DNA from: Flavobacteriales bacterium
Lineage (GTDB): Bacteria; Bacteroidota; Bacteroidia; UBA10329
Direction of reading: 5' to 3'
Assembly: GCA_016124845.1 (NCBI GenBank)
Contig: WGMW01000010.1
Span: forward strand, 1-64,000
DNA length: 64,000 bases
Below the pieces are notes generated by a model. That model was not told the origin of the DNA. It saw nothing but the letters and a program-made list of their open reading frames with translations, and ran no database searches. Positions 34,988 to 43,493 of this stretch are shown here, in pieces (the stretch's first letter is position 1; each line of letters opens with the position of its first letter). Made by a program: the position numbers and the translations under genes.

Positions 34988-36349
34988 TTGAAAATTGTGA
35001 GTATGAACGCTCGTGAAACAAATCCCCCGTCTTCTCCCTGCGGTCGAAGCCACCCCCTTTCTAAGGGGGAATTCACGCTTCGAAACCTCAGTTCCCCCTT
35101 TCAAAGGGGGTGCCGAGGAACGAGGCGGGGGATTGTGATTCTGCTTTTGTTGAATATGGTCCTCTGTGGTAAAATATTCGCCCAGCAGGACAGTACCCAG
35201 ACCAAACCGAAGCGAAAATTCAAAGACATTGTTCAAATCTATGGCTACATCAAGAACCTGAACATCGTTTCGCTTTCCAGCAATCCGCTTATCGGCAACT
35301 CCAACGAGAACTTCATTCACAACAGGATCAACCTGCGCATTTATCCTGTGAAAGGGCTGACCGTGGGAGCCGAGTTCCGAAACCGTTTCTTCTATGCGGG
35401 AAGAACGGCCACAACGCCTGCTTTGAAACAGAATGTGGGCAGCGATGCGGGGCTGATCGACATGAGTTGGAACATTGGTAATGATGTCAACCCGTTTCTG
35501 CTCAACTGCACGGCCGATCGTCTTTGGGTCGCTTATGGAAACGACAAGATCGACCTGCGGGTTGGACGGCAGCGCATCAATTGGGGCATCAATACGGCTT
35601 GGAATCCCAACGATATTTTCAACGCATACAGCTTTGTGAACTTCGATTATGAGGAACGACCTGGGTCAGACGCGGTGCGGTTCCAGTATTTCGGTAAGAA
35701 CATGAGCGGGTTCGAGGTGGCCGTGGCCCCGCGAAAAGACTGGAAGCAGTCCACGGCCGCGATCATGTACAAGTTCAACGCCAAGCAGTATGACTTTCAG
35801 TTCATTGCTGGTCAGTACCGAACCGACCTTACCGCTGGTTTCGGCTTTGCCGGAAATGCAGGGAATGCAGGACTCAAAGGCGAGATCCAATGGTTTGGAC
35901 CATACCAAGGTTTTACGGATAGCACGCATACGGTAACCGGTTCCGTTTCGGCCGATTATTCTTTCTCGAACTCGCTTTACATCAATGGAGCCGTTCTCTT
36001 CAACAGCAACGGAATTGACAACAGCGATCCGACAAAACTCGCCAAGTTTTTCTCAGGCACCGCACTTACAGCCAAAACGCTGATGCCCACGAAATACAAC
36101 GCCTTTCTGATGATGAGTTACCCGATCACACCATTGCTCGGTAGCAGCTTTGCCGTCATCTATGGTTATGGCCCGAACCTTCTGCTGCTCAACCCAGGTC
36201 TCACCTATTCGCTTGCAGCTAATTGCGAGATCCTGCTTGCAGGACAGCTCTTCTTCACCGAATTCCCCGAAGTGAAAGATGGCACACTCACAAGCAGCTA
36301 TCAGAACATTTCAAACAGCGTTTTTCTGAGGTTGAAGTACAGCTATTGA
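34988..36349 (+). CDS. Outer-membrane beta-barrel protein (porin-like)
   Basis: A predicted outer-membrane barrel of about 400 mature residues with alternating beta-strand pattern and aromatic girdles (YGYIKNLNIVSLSS, WVAYGNDKIDLRVGRQRINW, VRFQYFGKNMSGFEVAVAPR), ending in the strand FLRLKYSY. It somewhat resembles DUF1302/alginate-export type barrels. As last gene of the TetR operon it may be the outer-membrane exit or acceptor of the LolA-like pathway. The first about 50 codons of the open frame (TTG 34988, ATG 35003) are repeat sequence; the signal peptide IVILLLLNMVLCGKIFAQ starts inside the repeat's end, with GTG 35135 as a possible start. Confidence 0.75.
   Translation: MKIVSMNARETNPPSSPCGRSHPLSKGEFTLRNLSSPFQRGCRGTRRGIVILLLLNMVLCGKIFAQQDSTQTKPKRKFKDIVQIYGYIKNLNIVSLSSNPLIGNSNENFIHNRINLRIYPVKGLTVGAEFRNRFFYAGRTATTPALKQNVGSDAGLIDMSWNIGNDVNPFLLNCTADRLWVAYGNDKIDLRVGRQRINWGINTAWNPNDIFNAYSFVNFDYEERPGSDAVRFQYFGKNMSGFEVAVAPRKDWKQSTAAIMYKFNAKQYDFQFIAGQYRTDLTAGFGFAGNAGNAGLKGEIQWFGPYQGFTDSTHTVTGSVSADYSFSNSLYINGAVLFNSNGIDNSDPTKLAKFFSGTALTAKTLMPTKYNAFLMMSYPITPLLGSSFAVIYGYGPNLLLLNPGLTYSLAANCEILLAGQLFFTEFPEVKDGTLTSSYQNISNSVFLRLKYSY
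35030..35137 (+). repeat. Dispersed repeat in the 5' part of the barrel gene
   Basis: CCACCCCCTTTCTAAGGGGG at about 35051 and CCCCCTTTCAAAGGGGG at about 35094, the latter with the tail GTGCCGAGGAACGAGG. That second unit is nearly the same as the one at 27661. Read in frame it supplies an Arg-rich n-region (RGCRGTRRG) before the hydrophobic core. Confidence 0.75.
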
Positions 36350-36450
36350 CCTACGCGCATTACCTGACGTAAGTATTTCTTCCGTCTGACATGTGTCATA
36401 TTCCTTCAAGAAGGGAACGTTCAACTTCGATGAACTGAACTGACCATTCC

Positions 36451-37371
36451 ATGAGACGACTTTTTACCATCAGCTTTTTATGCCTTCTTGTGCTGAACGC
36501 ATTCGGTCAGGCTCCAGAAAAATTCAATTATCAGGGCGTTGCCCGAGATGCCAATTCAAACATCCTTGCCAATCAGAACATATCGCTTCGGTTCAGCATC
36601 ATCAACGGCTCCAATGCCAATGTAGAATACCAGGAAGATTGGTATGTGCAGACGAATGACCTCGGTCTCTTCAATGTAGAGATCGGAGGTGGGCTTTGGG
36701 TTCAAGGCTCGATAAGCGGAATTGATTGGGGCGCAACCACCTACGGCCTCAAGGTTGAAATGGATCCAGCAGGCGGTACCAACTTTCAAAATATGGGTGC
36801 CTCGCAATTACTGTCCGTTCCTTACGCACTTTATGCTCAGAACACTCCGCCTGACGAAGGCTATCATCCTGGCGATTTTGCGCAGGGTGGCATTGTCTTT
36901 TGGGTGGACAATTCGGGACAGCACGGATTGGTATGCGACAAACAGGATCTTGGTGTAGGTCCGCGCTGGTACTTGGGAACTTATGGAAACACCTACGCAA
37001 CTGGTGACGGCCCATTTTCTGGCGAGATGAACACCATGCTGATGATCGCAGGTCAGATGGCCATTGGAAATGATGGCGGTGGCAACGCAGCTACTTACTG
37101 CACAGATCTTGAAGTAACCCAGGGAAGCGTTTCTTATGCCGATTGGTACTTGCCATCTAAAGATGAACTCGCCAAAATGTATCAGAATCGGGTATTGATA
37201 AACTCTGTGGCGCAGGCCAACAGCGGCAATGCCTTCAGCACAACTGATGCTTACTGGACCTCCACGGAATACAGCAACACCGATGCGTACATCCAGAATT
37301 TTGGAACAGGTGCTTCAAGCCACGCTAACAAATCGGGATTCTATGCTGTAAGGGCTATTCGCTCGTTTTGA
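36451..37371 (+). CDS. Exported DUF1566 domain protein
   Basis: A 306-residue exported protein. It has a signal peptide (RRLFTISFLCLLVLNAFGQ), an N-terminal domain common in Bacteroidota surface proteins (APEKFNYQGVARDANSNILA) and a C-terminal DUF1566-type fold with YADWYLPSKDELAKMYQN, YWTSTEYSNTDAY and final VRAIRSF. DUF1566 is related to the C-type lectin-like, formylglycine-enzyme-like folds seen on bacterial surfaces; no catalytic role is evident. There is no T9SS sorting domain. Confidence 0.8.
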   Translation: MRRLFTISFLCLLVLNAFGQAPEKFNYQGVARDANSNILANQNISLRFSIINGSNANVEYQEDWYVQTNDLGLFNVEIGGGLWVQGSISGIDWGATTYGLKVEMDPAGGTNFQNMGASQLLSVPYALYAQNTPPDEGYHPGDFAQGGIVFWVDNSGQHGLVCDKQDLGVGPRWYLGTYGNTYATGDGPFSGEMNTMLMIAGQMAIGNDGGGNAATYCTDLEVTQGSVSYADWYLPSKDELAKMYQNRVLINSVAQANSGNAFSTTDAYWTSTEYSNTDAYIQNFGTGASSHANKSGFYAVRAIRSF

Positions 37372-37403
37372 TAATTCAGAGCGCATCGCCCTGAACCTAT
37401 GGA

Positions 37404-38465
37404 TCAGTCCTTCACACAACGGATAGAATGCCCTTCAAACTTCCCTGCCGAACCGGTCCAAACTCCGTTGGATGTGTAATAGAGTATGCGATGATTCAGC
37501 ACAGAACTGTTCCCCGTTGAGGTCCACCAATAACCGGAACCATAGATCTCTTGGAAATCGCCACCACCCAATCGCTCTCCTCCAGGAAGCGCGGTGAATC
37601 CGCTTGAGTTGGTGGCTCCTGTATTTGGCGATAACCAAATGGTGATTCCCGTTGCTTTCAATGCACCGCCTCCATATGAATATCCTCCGTTTACGGCATG
37701 AAGCGCATCCCACTCAGTTGAGCTGGGGACATGCCAACCATCTGGACAAACGTTACGTGAATCCTCCACAGCCCAACCATTATAGAGTTTCCCGAATACA
37801 TCCATGTTCTGCGGGTTATTGTTGTAAGCACACCAAGCACCATCTGAAGATGATGCCCAGTCCACGTTTGTTTCAAGGTTCAGAATGGAATCACCATTCG
37901 CATATCGACACACCTTGAGGTTCTCAGCCATCCATGTCTGTCCTGAACTGGCAAGGATGGTCGGATAGACATTCCCGTCAATATCCACCAAACTGTCTGC
38001 TGGCTGATAAGGGTCGTTGGTCACCTGAAAAACGATTTCATTTCCGTAGGCCGTACCGGCATTGTTGATGGCATAGGCCCGCGCATGATAGACAGAATCA
38101 ACCGAAAGACCGGTCAGCATGCTTTGGAACGTTCCGGTACCTTGTCCATCCTGAGTCGTATTGTCGGCAGTTGTGGGATTGGAATTTGTACTCCAGCAAA
38201 CACCTCTCTGAGTTACGGAAGTCCCTCCATTGGCATCTACAAAACCTCCCAATTCGGCAGTTGAGGCCGTAAACGCGCCAAGCGGAAGCGTGGTAACCAA
38301 AGGCAATGCTCCCGGATCACCTACTGCTGTATAGGTAATGCTGTCTATATCATTGATCGGGATCTGGATAAGCGGCTCATTCGCCTGATAAATGTTCATC
38401 AATGCCTGACCTTGCGCATCAAGCACCATTAGAACAACCGAAAGAATTGAGATCAGTTTTTTCAT
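37404..38465 (-). CDS. FISUMP domain exported protein
   Basis: A 353-residue exported protein with signal peptide KKLISILSVVLMVLDAQGQA. The middle is an immunoglobulin-like segment (VTQRGVCWSTNSNPTTADNT, YHARAYAINNAGTAYGNE). The C-terminal half is the Fibrobacter major paralogous (FISUMP) domain: YPTILASSGQTWMAENLKVC, CPDGWHVPSSTEWDAL, GYWWTSTGNS and final SIRCVKD. It is a surface or extracellular protein of unknown ligand, probably in an operon with the T9SS gene one base upstream, and convergent with the fold-related DUF1566 gene. Confidence 0.88.
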   Translation of the reverse strand: MKKLISILSVVLMVLDAQGQALMNIYQANEPLIQIPINDIDSITYTAVGDPGALPLVTTLPLGAFTASTAELGGFVDANGGTSVTQRGVCWSTNSNPTTADNTTQDGQGTGTFQSMLTGLSVDSVYHARAYAINNAGTAYGNEIVFQVTNDPYQPADSLVDIDGNVYPTILASSGQTWMAENLKVCRYANGDSILNLETNVDWASSSDGAWCAYNNNPQNMDVFGKLYNGWAVEDSRNVCPDGWHVPSSTEWDALHAVNGGYSYGGGALKATGITIWLSPNTGATNSSGFTALPGGERLGGGDFQEIYGSGYWWTSTGNSSVLNHRILYYTSNGVWTGSAGKFEGHSIRCVKD

Positions 38466-38466
38466 G

Positions 38467-38997
38467 TTACCTGTTTATGATCAGTAATTTGTTGAACTGT
38501 GCATTGCCAATTGCCACACGCACCAAATACGTTCCGTTCGAGATCGAGCCGATATCGGATTCATTGCATGACCAGTTGAAATTCTGAATTCCCGCCTGTC
38601 TGGTCCCGGCAAAAACGGTCTTGACCAGCGCACCGCTTATGGAGTAAATGTTTATTTGCAAAGGTGTGTCCTGCAGCAGGTTGAAACGAATATTCACCTC
38701 ATCCGATGCCGGATTTGGAAAAACATTCAATCCTTGATCATCAACCACCAATCCGTCTGGAACAGACAGATACCATTGATCATACTCATAGAATTTAACT
38801 ACCGAGATGTTCCAACTGACCGTATCGTCAGTGATCAGGTTCAAGTTCATCACATTGTCCGAGAATGTGATACTGCTAACGTCTATCAACGGATAGGTGT
38901 GTGTGGCTCCATCGGTGGTATGAACATAGATGTTCTGACCAAAACCAACATGAAAAGAGAGGAGGCTAAAAACCCAACAGACCAACTTTTTCTTCAT
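38467..38997 (-). CDS. Small T9SS type A sorting domain protein
   Basis: A 176-residue exported protein. It has a signal peptide (KKLVCWVFSLLSFHVGFGQ), a short passenger of about 60 residues (VHTTDGATHTYPLIDVSSIT) and a full T9SS sorting domain (VFPNPASDEVNIRFNLLQD ... NGTYLVRVAIGNAQFNKLLI). The passenger is almost as short as it can be. The FISUMP neighbour's mature start has a similar short block (IPINDIDSITYTAVG) but lacks a sorting domain, so the two may work together. Confidence 0.82.
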   Translation of the reverse strand: MKKKLVCWVFSLLSFHVGFGQNIYVHTTDGATHTYPLIDVSSITFSDNVMNLNLITDDTVSWNISVVKFYEYDQWYLSVPDGLVVDDQGLNVFPNPASDEVNIRFNLLQDTPLQINIYSISGALVKTVFAGTRQAGIQNFNWSCNESDIGSISNGTYLVRVAIGNAQFNKLLIINR

Positions 38998-39139
38998 CTG
39001 CCATCGAGTTTAGAAATGCACGTTCAAAGATAAATGATATTGTTTTTTTGCAAAAACGTCTTTGGAACAAACAATTGTTGATCCCTGGATATCAAAGTAC
39101 GTCCTCTCCACAACGGGTTTTTGACCCATCTTTGACCCG

Positions 39140-40372
39140 ATGAAATCGGCCCGCATCGCTTCGCTTACTCTTTTCCTACTTGCATTCGCATTCAATGAAT
39201 GGGCGTTCCGGTTCATTTTTCCACTGGAGCCGATAGACAGTTTCCTGCGGCTGATGACCCTTGTGTTGGACGGGTTTGTGCTTGTGGCCGTTATTGCTCT
39301 TGGTTGGAAGAATCAGAACTTCATGATGCGTGTGAAGGAAATTGCCAACTCCTTCCCGCGTAGCGTATCCATTTACTTCGGATTGTTTGTGGCCTACTGC
39401 TGCGTGATGGCATTGGAATTCGGCTGCCGCTACTATTTCAAGCATGGTTACAAGGCTCCTTATACCGAAGCAACATATTGGGAGCCAAGTGCGGTGGTTC
39501 CCGATTCGATTCTTGGTTCGGCTCTGCTCAAAGATTCGGTCATCAGCCATGCGTATGTGGTCAACGATTCGCTCATCTACAAGCAGTATTATCATACAGA
39601 TGAATTTGGAAGGCTCATCAATCCTGCTACGCATGCAGACTCAACTTATCGTGAGTTTGTGATGGTTACCGGCTGTTCCTTCGCGTTCGGTTATGGATTG
39701 AACGACCATCAAACACTGAGCTACTTTTTGGATAGCATCAGCAACATGCGCGGCTATAACTATGGCATTGCTGGCCACGGAACGCAACAGACACTGGCGT
39801 TGCTCCGATCGCGAAACCTCCACCAAGAAATCTCTGAACCCAACGGCACATTGATCCATCTTTTCATTGACGACCACATTGCACGGCTCATTGGTTCGCG
39901 CAGACTCATTAAGCTTTGGGCGATAAAATATCCATACTACCGACTGGAAGATGGAACGCCTGTACGCCACGGCAACTTTTGGACGGGGCGACATCTTCTT
40001 ACACGCTTCTACCGTGCCATCAGCCAAAGTGCCATTATCGATCTGTTCGACATTGACATTCCCTGGTATGTGAGCGATGAACATTTGAAGCTGTTTGCTT
40101 CCGTGCTGAAGGAATCGCAAAGTGAATTCAAAAAGCAATATCCCGATGGGACCTTTCTGGTAGTGATCGGTCCTGGAAGTAAATATGGCAAAAGGGCTGT
40201 GGCTGCGTTGGTGGAGGCAAACGTTCCCGTTCTTGACCTCTCAGAACTCCTCGACCCGAAGACAAAGCGATACCGGATCCATTGGACGGAAGGACACCCG
40301 AACGGGAATTACTACCGCGAACTGGCGGACACGATCACGAAAGCACTTCCTCCAGCACCTTATGCGCATTGA
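39140..40372 (+). CDS. Membrane-anchored SGNH-like hydrolase
   Basis: A 410-residue protein with three N-terminal hydrophobic helices (about residues 5-25, 35-53 and 75-95) and a soluble C-terminal region. An SGNH-type layout is visible: a GDS-like block MVTGCSFAFGYGLNDHQTLS with the likely nucleophile Ser, a Gly-rich block NYGIAGHGTQQT and a late His block HWTEGHPNGNYYRELA. This suggests an esterase or acyl-transfer activity on an envelope or glycan substrate; the assignment is by motif shape only. Its 3' end overlaps the convergent recO gene by 38 bases. Confidence 0.6.
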   Translation: MKSARIASLTLFLLAFAFNEWAFRFIFPLEPIDSFLRLMTLVLDGFVLVAVIALGWKNQNFMMRVKEIANSFPRSVSIYFGLFVAYCCVMALEFGCRYYFKHGYKAPYTEATYWEPSAVVPDSILGSALLKDSVISHAYVVNDSLIYKQYYHTDEFGRLINPATHADSTYREFVMVTGCSFAFGYGLNDHQTLSYFLDSISNMRGYNYGIAGHGTQQTLALLRSRNLHQEISEPNGTLIHLFIDDHIARLIGSRRLIKLWAIKYPYYRLEDGTPVRHGNFWTGRHLLTRFYRAISQSAIIDLFDIDIPWYVSDEHLKLFASVLKESQSEFKKQYPDGTFLVVIGPGSKYGKRAVAALVEANVPVLDLSELLDPKTKRYRIHWTEGHPNGNYYRELADTITKALPPAPYAH

Positions 40373-41057
40373 TCTCTTTGATGCCGTGCAAATGCAAGCG
40401 GTAGTAATCGATCAATTTCTGAAGTAGCTGACGCCTGATGTCATTGGTCATCCTCACTGTGGAATGTGCTGACATTTCAATTTCTACCAGTTCGTGGAAC
40501 CGTTGGGTGACCAAACCTTCCATGAAATACGGATGTATCGGTTCGAAGGCGGAGAACTCACCTTCCATCAGGTCGAAATAGCTTTCGGTTGCTGAACGCT
40601 GGTGCGGATAGAAACCGAGGTAACGGGAGAATTCGACCAGAAACTTCAGATGGAAATTATTCACGGAACCTTCCGTGTGGTCAAGCAACAGAATCGCGTT
40701 TTTCAGAAAGGAGAACATACCTGCATTTCCTTCCTCTTCCGCAATGGCGCGGCCAATGACCTCTGCCATGAAGAGGGCAATGCAGGTCTTCATCGTATCG
40801 AACGGAATGCCGTTCAGCGCCACCTCTCGTTCCATTGAGCGCAGATTCTTCAGCGACTTCCGGTCATCGTTCGTAAAACTGACCTCCACCAGACTGAGCG
40901 GCTGCAGCATGGCCAATTTGGGCAGCGCGTTCTTTCCTTTTCCGGTACGCACCATGCACGATTGCAGCCCGGCCTTTTCCGTATAAATCTTGGCTATGAC
41001 CGAACTGTCTGAATACCGAATGGTACTCAGAACAATGCCGCTGGTCTTGATGATCAT
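40335..41057 (-). CDS. recO: DNA repair protein RecO
   Basis: A 240-residue protein of the RecFOR pathway, which loads RecA on gapped DNA. The N-terminal OB-fold is seen in IKTSGIVLSTIRYSDSSVIA and YTEKAGLQSCMVRTGKGK; the C-terminal helical domain has YLGFYPH, typical of Bacteroidota RecO. It stops inside the 3' end of the convergent SGNH-like gene and lies three bases after the porZ stop, apparently co-transcribed with porZ. Confidence 0.93.
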   Translation of the reverse strand: MIIKTSGIVLSTIRYSDSSVIAKIYTEKAGLQSCMVRTGKGKNALPKLAMLQPLSLVEVSFTNDDRKSLKNLRSMEREVALNGIPFDTMKTCIALFMAEVIGRAIAEEEGNAGMFSFLKNAILLLDHTEGSVNNFHLKFLVEFSRYLGFYPHQRSATESYFDLMEGEFSAFEPIHPYFMEGLVTQRFHELVEIEMSAHSTVRMTNDIRRQLLQKLIDYYRLHLHGIKEINAHKVLEEVLS

Positions 41058-41060
41058 GGG

Positions 41061-43394
41061 TTATTTAATGAACAGGATCTTGGTAACGATGGTCTGTTTG
41101 CCGTCACTATTGGTGGCAAAGACCATGTAAACTCCGCTTTGCGCGCGTTCGCCATTCAAATTGTTCCCGTTCCAAATGGCCTGGCCACCGTAGGCAGTTG
41201 TGGCAAAAACAACCCTTCCGGACGCATCGGTGATCTTCACATCCGCATTGCGCGTGAGGCCTTTAATGGCGATCGGCCCCTCGTAATTCGCCTCTACCGG
41301 ATTCGGATAAGCATATACATCGTCTTTCGTTATTGTTTCCACTCCCCAAGTGGCCGTACTCTTGTATGATATGAGTCCCTTGTCTGTTCCGATAAAAACC
41401 TCTCCGCTGAGATGGTCTATACCAAGTGACGTGATCTGATTGCTGAAAAGCGGACTGTTCTCCTCCGTAAAATGATAGATCTGCTGCGTGCCATCGGCCG
41501 ACATCAGGAAAACCCCAGCGTTTCCGGTTCCGATCCATTTTCGGTTGGCACCATCAATGGCAATGGCCGTTACGCTTTCGTTGGCCAACAGATACTGCAC
41601 GTAACCGTCCTGCTCCACAAGAATCTGCTGAGAATCGAAATTACCACCGGAGAAAACACTCTCCGGAGAGTAGAAGACCGATATTCCATTGTCGGTACCC
41701 ACCCATATTTCACCGTCAAAATCAGAGGCAATGCAGAAAACGTTATTGCTTGCCAGATTCCCGTTTCCGGTACTCTGGTTCAACTTTTTCGACTGATCGT
41801 CACTTGTGTAAGCCAGCGTGCCACCATCATTGAAAACAACCACACCGGTACCTCGTGGAGCTACCATCCATTTCTGACCGCTGTTGTCAATGGCAATATC
41901 CCCAATGGTGATGGCACCGACACCTTGAACATGAAAACCGTACCAGTTGCCTTCTCGGTCTTTGGCATGTAGCAGCTTGTCCGTCTCAGATTGGGTCATC
42001 CAGAGCGTTCCTGTATTACGGTCTATTTCCAACCCGCAAACCCTTACCAAACCAGGAACAACTTCAAGTGTTTCCAAACTGCTGTTCGTAGAATCATAAT
42101 GCGCAGCAAACTGGTTGTCGTAGTATTCGATAACACCCGAACCCCAAGTACTTGCATACACCCTTTTGCTGTCGAAAGGATCGACCAGCACACGGATGAA
42201 GTCACCCATTCCGGCTGTTTGAGGCATGGAGCTCGGCAGCAGATTCACCCATTCATTGTCGATGTATGAAAAGACCCCATTGGGATTATATCCTGCACCC
42301 CACAATGAGGTCAAACTTCCAGAGGCCACGTAGCATCTGCCATCCCAAATACTGATGTCGGAATTTAGAATTGAGGCGGGTCCATTGACCGATACGATCT
42401 GGAAACTGAGATCCAACGGATGCCTCACCAGTCCAACGTTCCTGTCGGCTATCCAGATGATGCCATTAGAATCGATGATCGCATGATTGGGATATGCGTC
42501 AATTCCGTTGTAGGAGTAAGCAAGCCGCTGTCTTACCTGATTCACGTCATACTCGGCCACATTGCTTACTCCGATAACGAGCAATCGGTCGTCCGTGCTC
42601 TCAAGTGCTTTGACCATTGTAGGGTCTGTCAGCTGAAATGTGCTCCACTGACCATTGTGATACCAAAAGACCGTGTCGCTGGTCCCGTCCGTCCAGTTGG
42701 CATACAGCCCATTGTTGAACCATGCACAGGTATTGTAGCTTCCTGCCGGAAGGCCACTGAAAAGATTCCAATTCTCGTAATTGGCCAGATTCGGGCTATT
42801 GAGAGGTGCGTGGTAGATGCCCTCTTCTGTGCAGGCAAAGATCTCATTGGCGGAAGTTGACACATCCTGAATGTCCAAACTGGTTCCATTGGGACCGATG
42901 TAATACGTGTCCTTTATCTCATGCTTTACGATATCCAGCACAACCACACCGAAACCGCATGCCAGATATGCATAATCGCCATTCACGTGCATATTATTGA
43001 TGGTCTTCAACCCGAGAATCGATTTATCCTTAATGTCAGGAATATTGATGACCTGCCCATCCTGAAGAAGGTCAATGTTTGTATTGGAGTAAGCAATGAT
43101 CAGCGTTTGGTTGTCATCGCTCCAAGCAATGGATGAGAAACCGATATCTGAAAGACCGCTCACCTTCGACCATCGTATAATGTCTCCTTCGGTTTTGTGA
43201 TGCTGGAAAAGGCCACTTCCCGAAGCTGCGAAGATCCAGTCTCCGGCATCTGCCACCTGCACACCATCATTGTATGGAAGATGGTCGCGCCATTGCCCAA
43301 TGGCTATCTGCGCAAAGAGCGGACAGTTGATCAGAAAGACCAACGAAACAAGGAAGAAGCTTCGCGACATGAGTCTGGTGACGGTTTCTATCAT
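41061..43394 (-). CDS. porZ: T9SS component PorZ-like double beta-propeller protein
   Basis: A protein of about 777 residues with two seven-bladed propeller regions and a C-terminal T9SS sorting domain (YPNPVEANYEGPIAIKGL ... TIVTKILFIK), the same length and plan as PorZ of Porphyromonas gingivalis. The N-terminus after the signal peptide reads IGQWRDHLPYNDGVQVADAG, typical of the PorZ N-terminal propeller. PorZ is part of the surface complex with the sortase PorU that removes sorting domains and attaches cargo to lipopolysaccharide. The open frame runs to 43778, but only ATG 43394 or 43370 gives a signal peptide (MSRSFFLVSLVFLINCPLFA); the extension would overlap the divergent gene. Confidence 0.85.
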   Translation of the reverse strand: MIETVTRLMSRSFFLVSLVFLINCPLFAQIAIGQWRDHLPYNDGVQVADAGDWIFAASGSGLFQHHKTEGDIIRWSKVSGLSDIGFSSIAWSDDNQTLIIAYSNTNIDLLQDGQVINIPDIKDKSILGLKTINNMHVNGDYAYLACGFGVVVLDIVKHEIKDTYYIGPNGTSLDIQDVSTSANEIFACTEEGIYHAPLNSPNLANYENWNLFSGLPAGSYNTCAWFNNGLYANWTDGTSDTVFWYHNGQWSTFQLTDPTMVKALESTDDRLLVIGVSNVAEYDVNQVRQRLAYSYNGIDAYPNHAIIDSNGIIWIADRNVGLVRHPLDLSFQIVSVNGPASILNSDISIWDGRCYVASGSLTSLWGAGYNPNGVFSYIDNEWVNLLPSSMPQTAGMGDFIRVLVDPFDSKRVYASTWGSGVIEYYDNQFAAHYDSTNSSLETLEVVPGLVRVCGLEIDRNTGTLWMTQSETDKLLHAKDREGNWYGFHVQGVGAITIGDIAIDNSGQKWMVAPRGTGVVVFNDGGTLAYTSDDQSKKLNQSTGNGNLASNNVFCIASDFDGEIWVGTDNGISVFYSPESVFSGGNFDSQQILVEQDGYVQYLLANESVTAIAIDGANRKWIGTGNAGVFLMSADGTQQIYHFTEENSPLFSNQITSLGIDHLSGEVFIGTDKGLISYKSTATWGVETITKDDVYAYPNPVEANYEGPIAIKGLTRNADVKITDASGRVVFATTAYGGQAIWNGNNLNGERAQSGVYMVFATNSDGKQTIVTKILFIK

Positions 43395-43493
43395 CAAGGA
43401 ACAAGTATAGTTGTTGCGTGGCGAATTAACTGCAAATGCCGCGATATATTGTGCCGAGCGGGTACACCTTTTCCCATAGCTTTGCCTTGAAGC

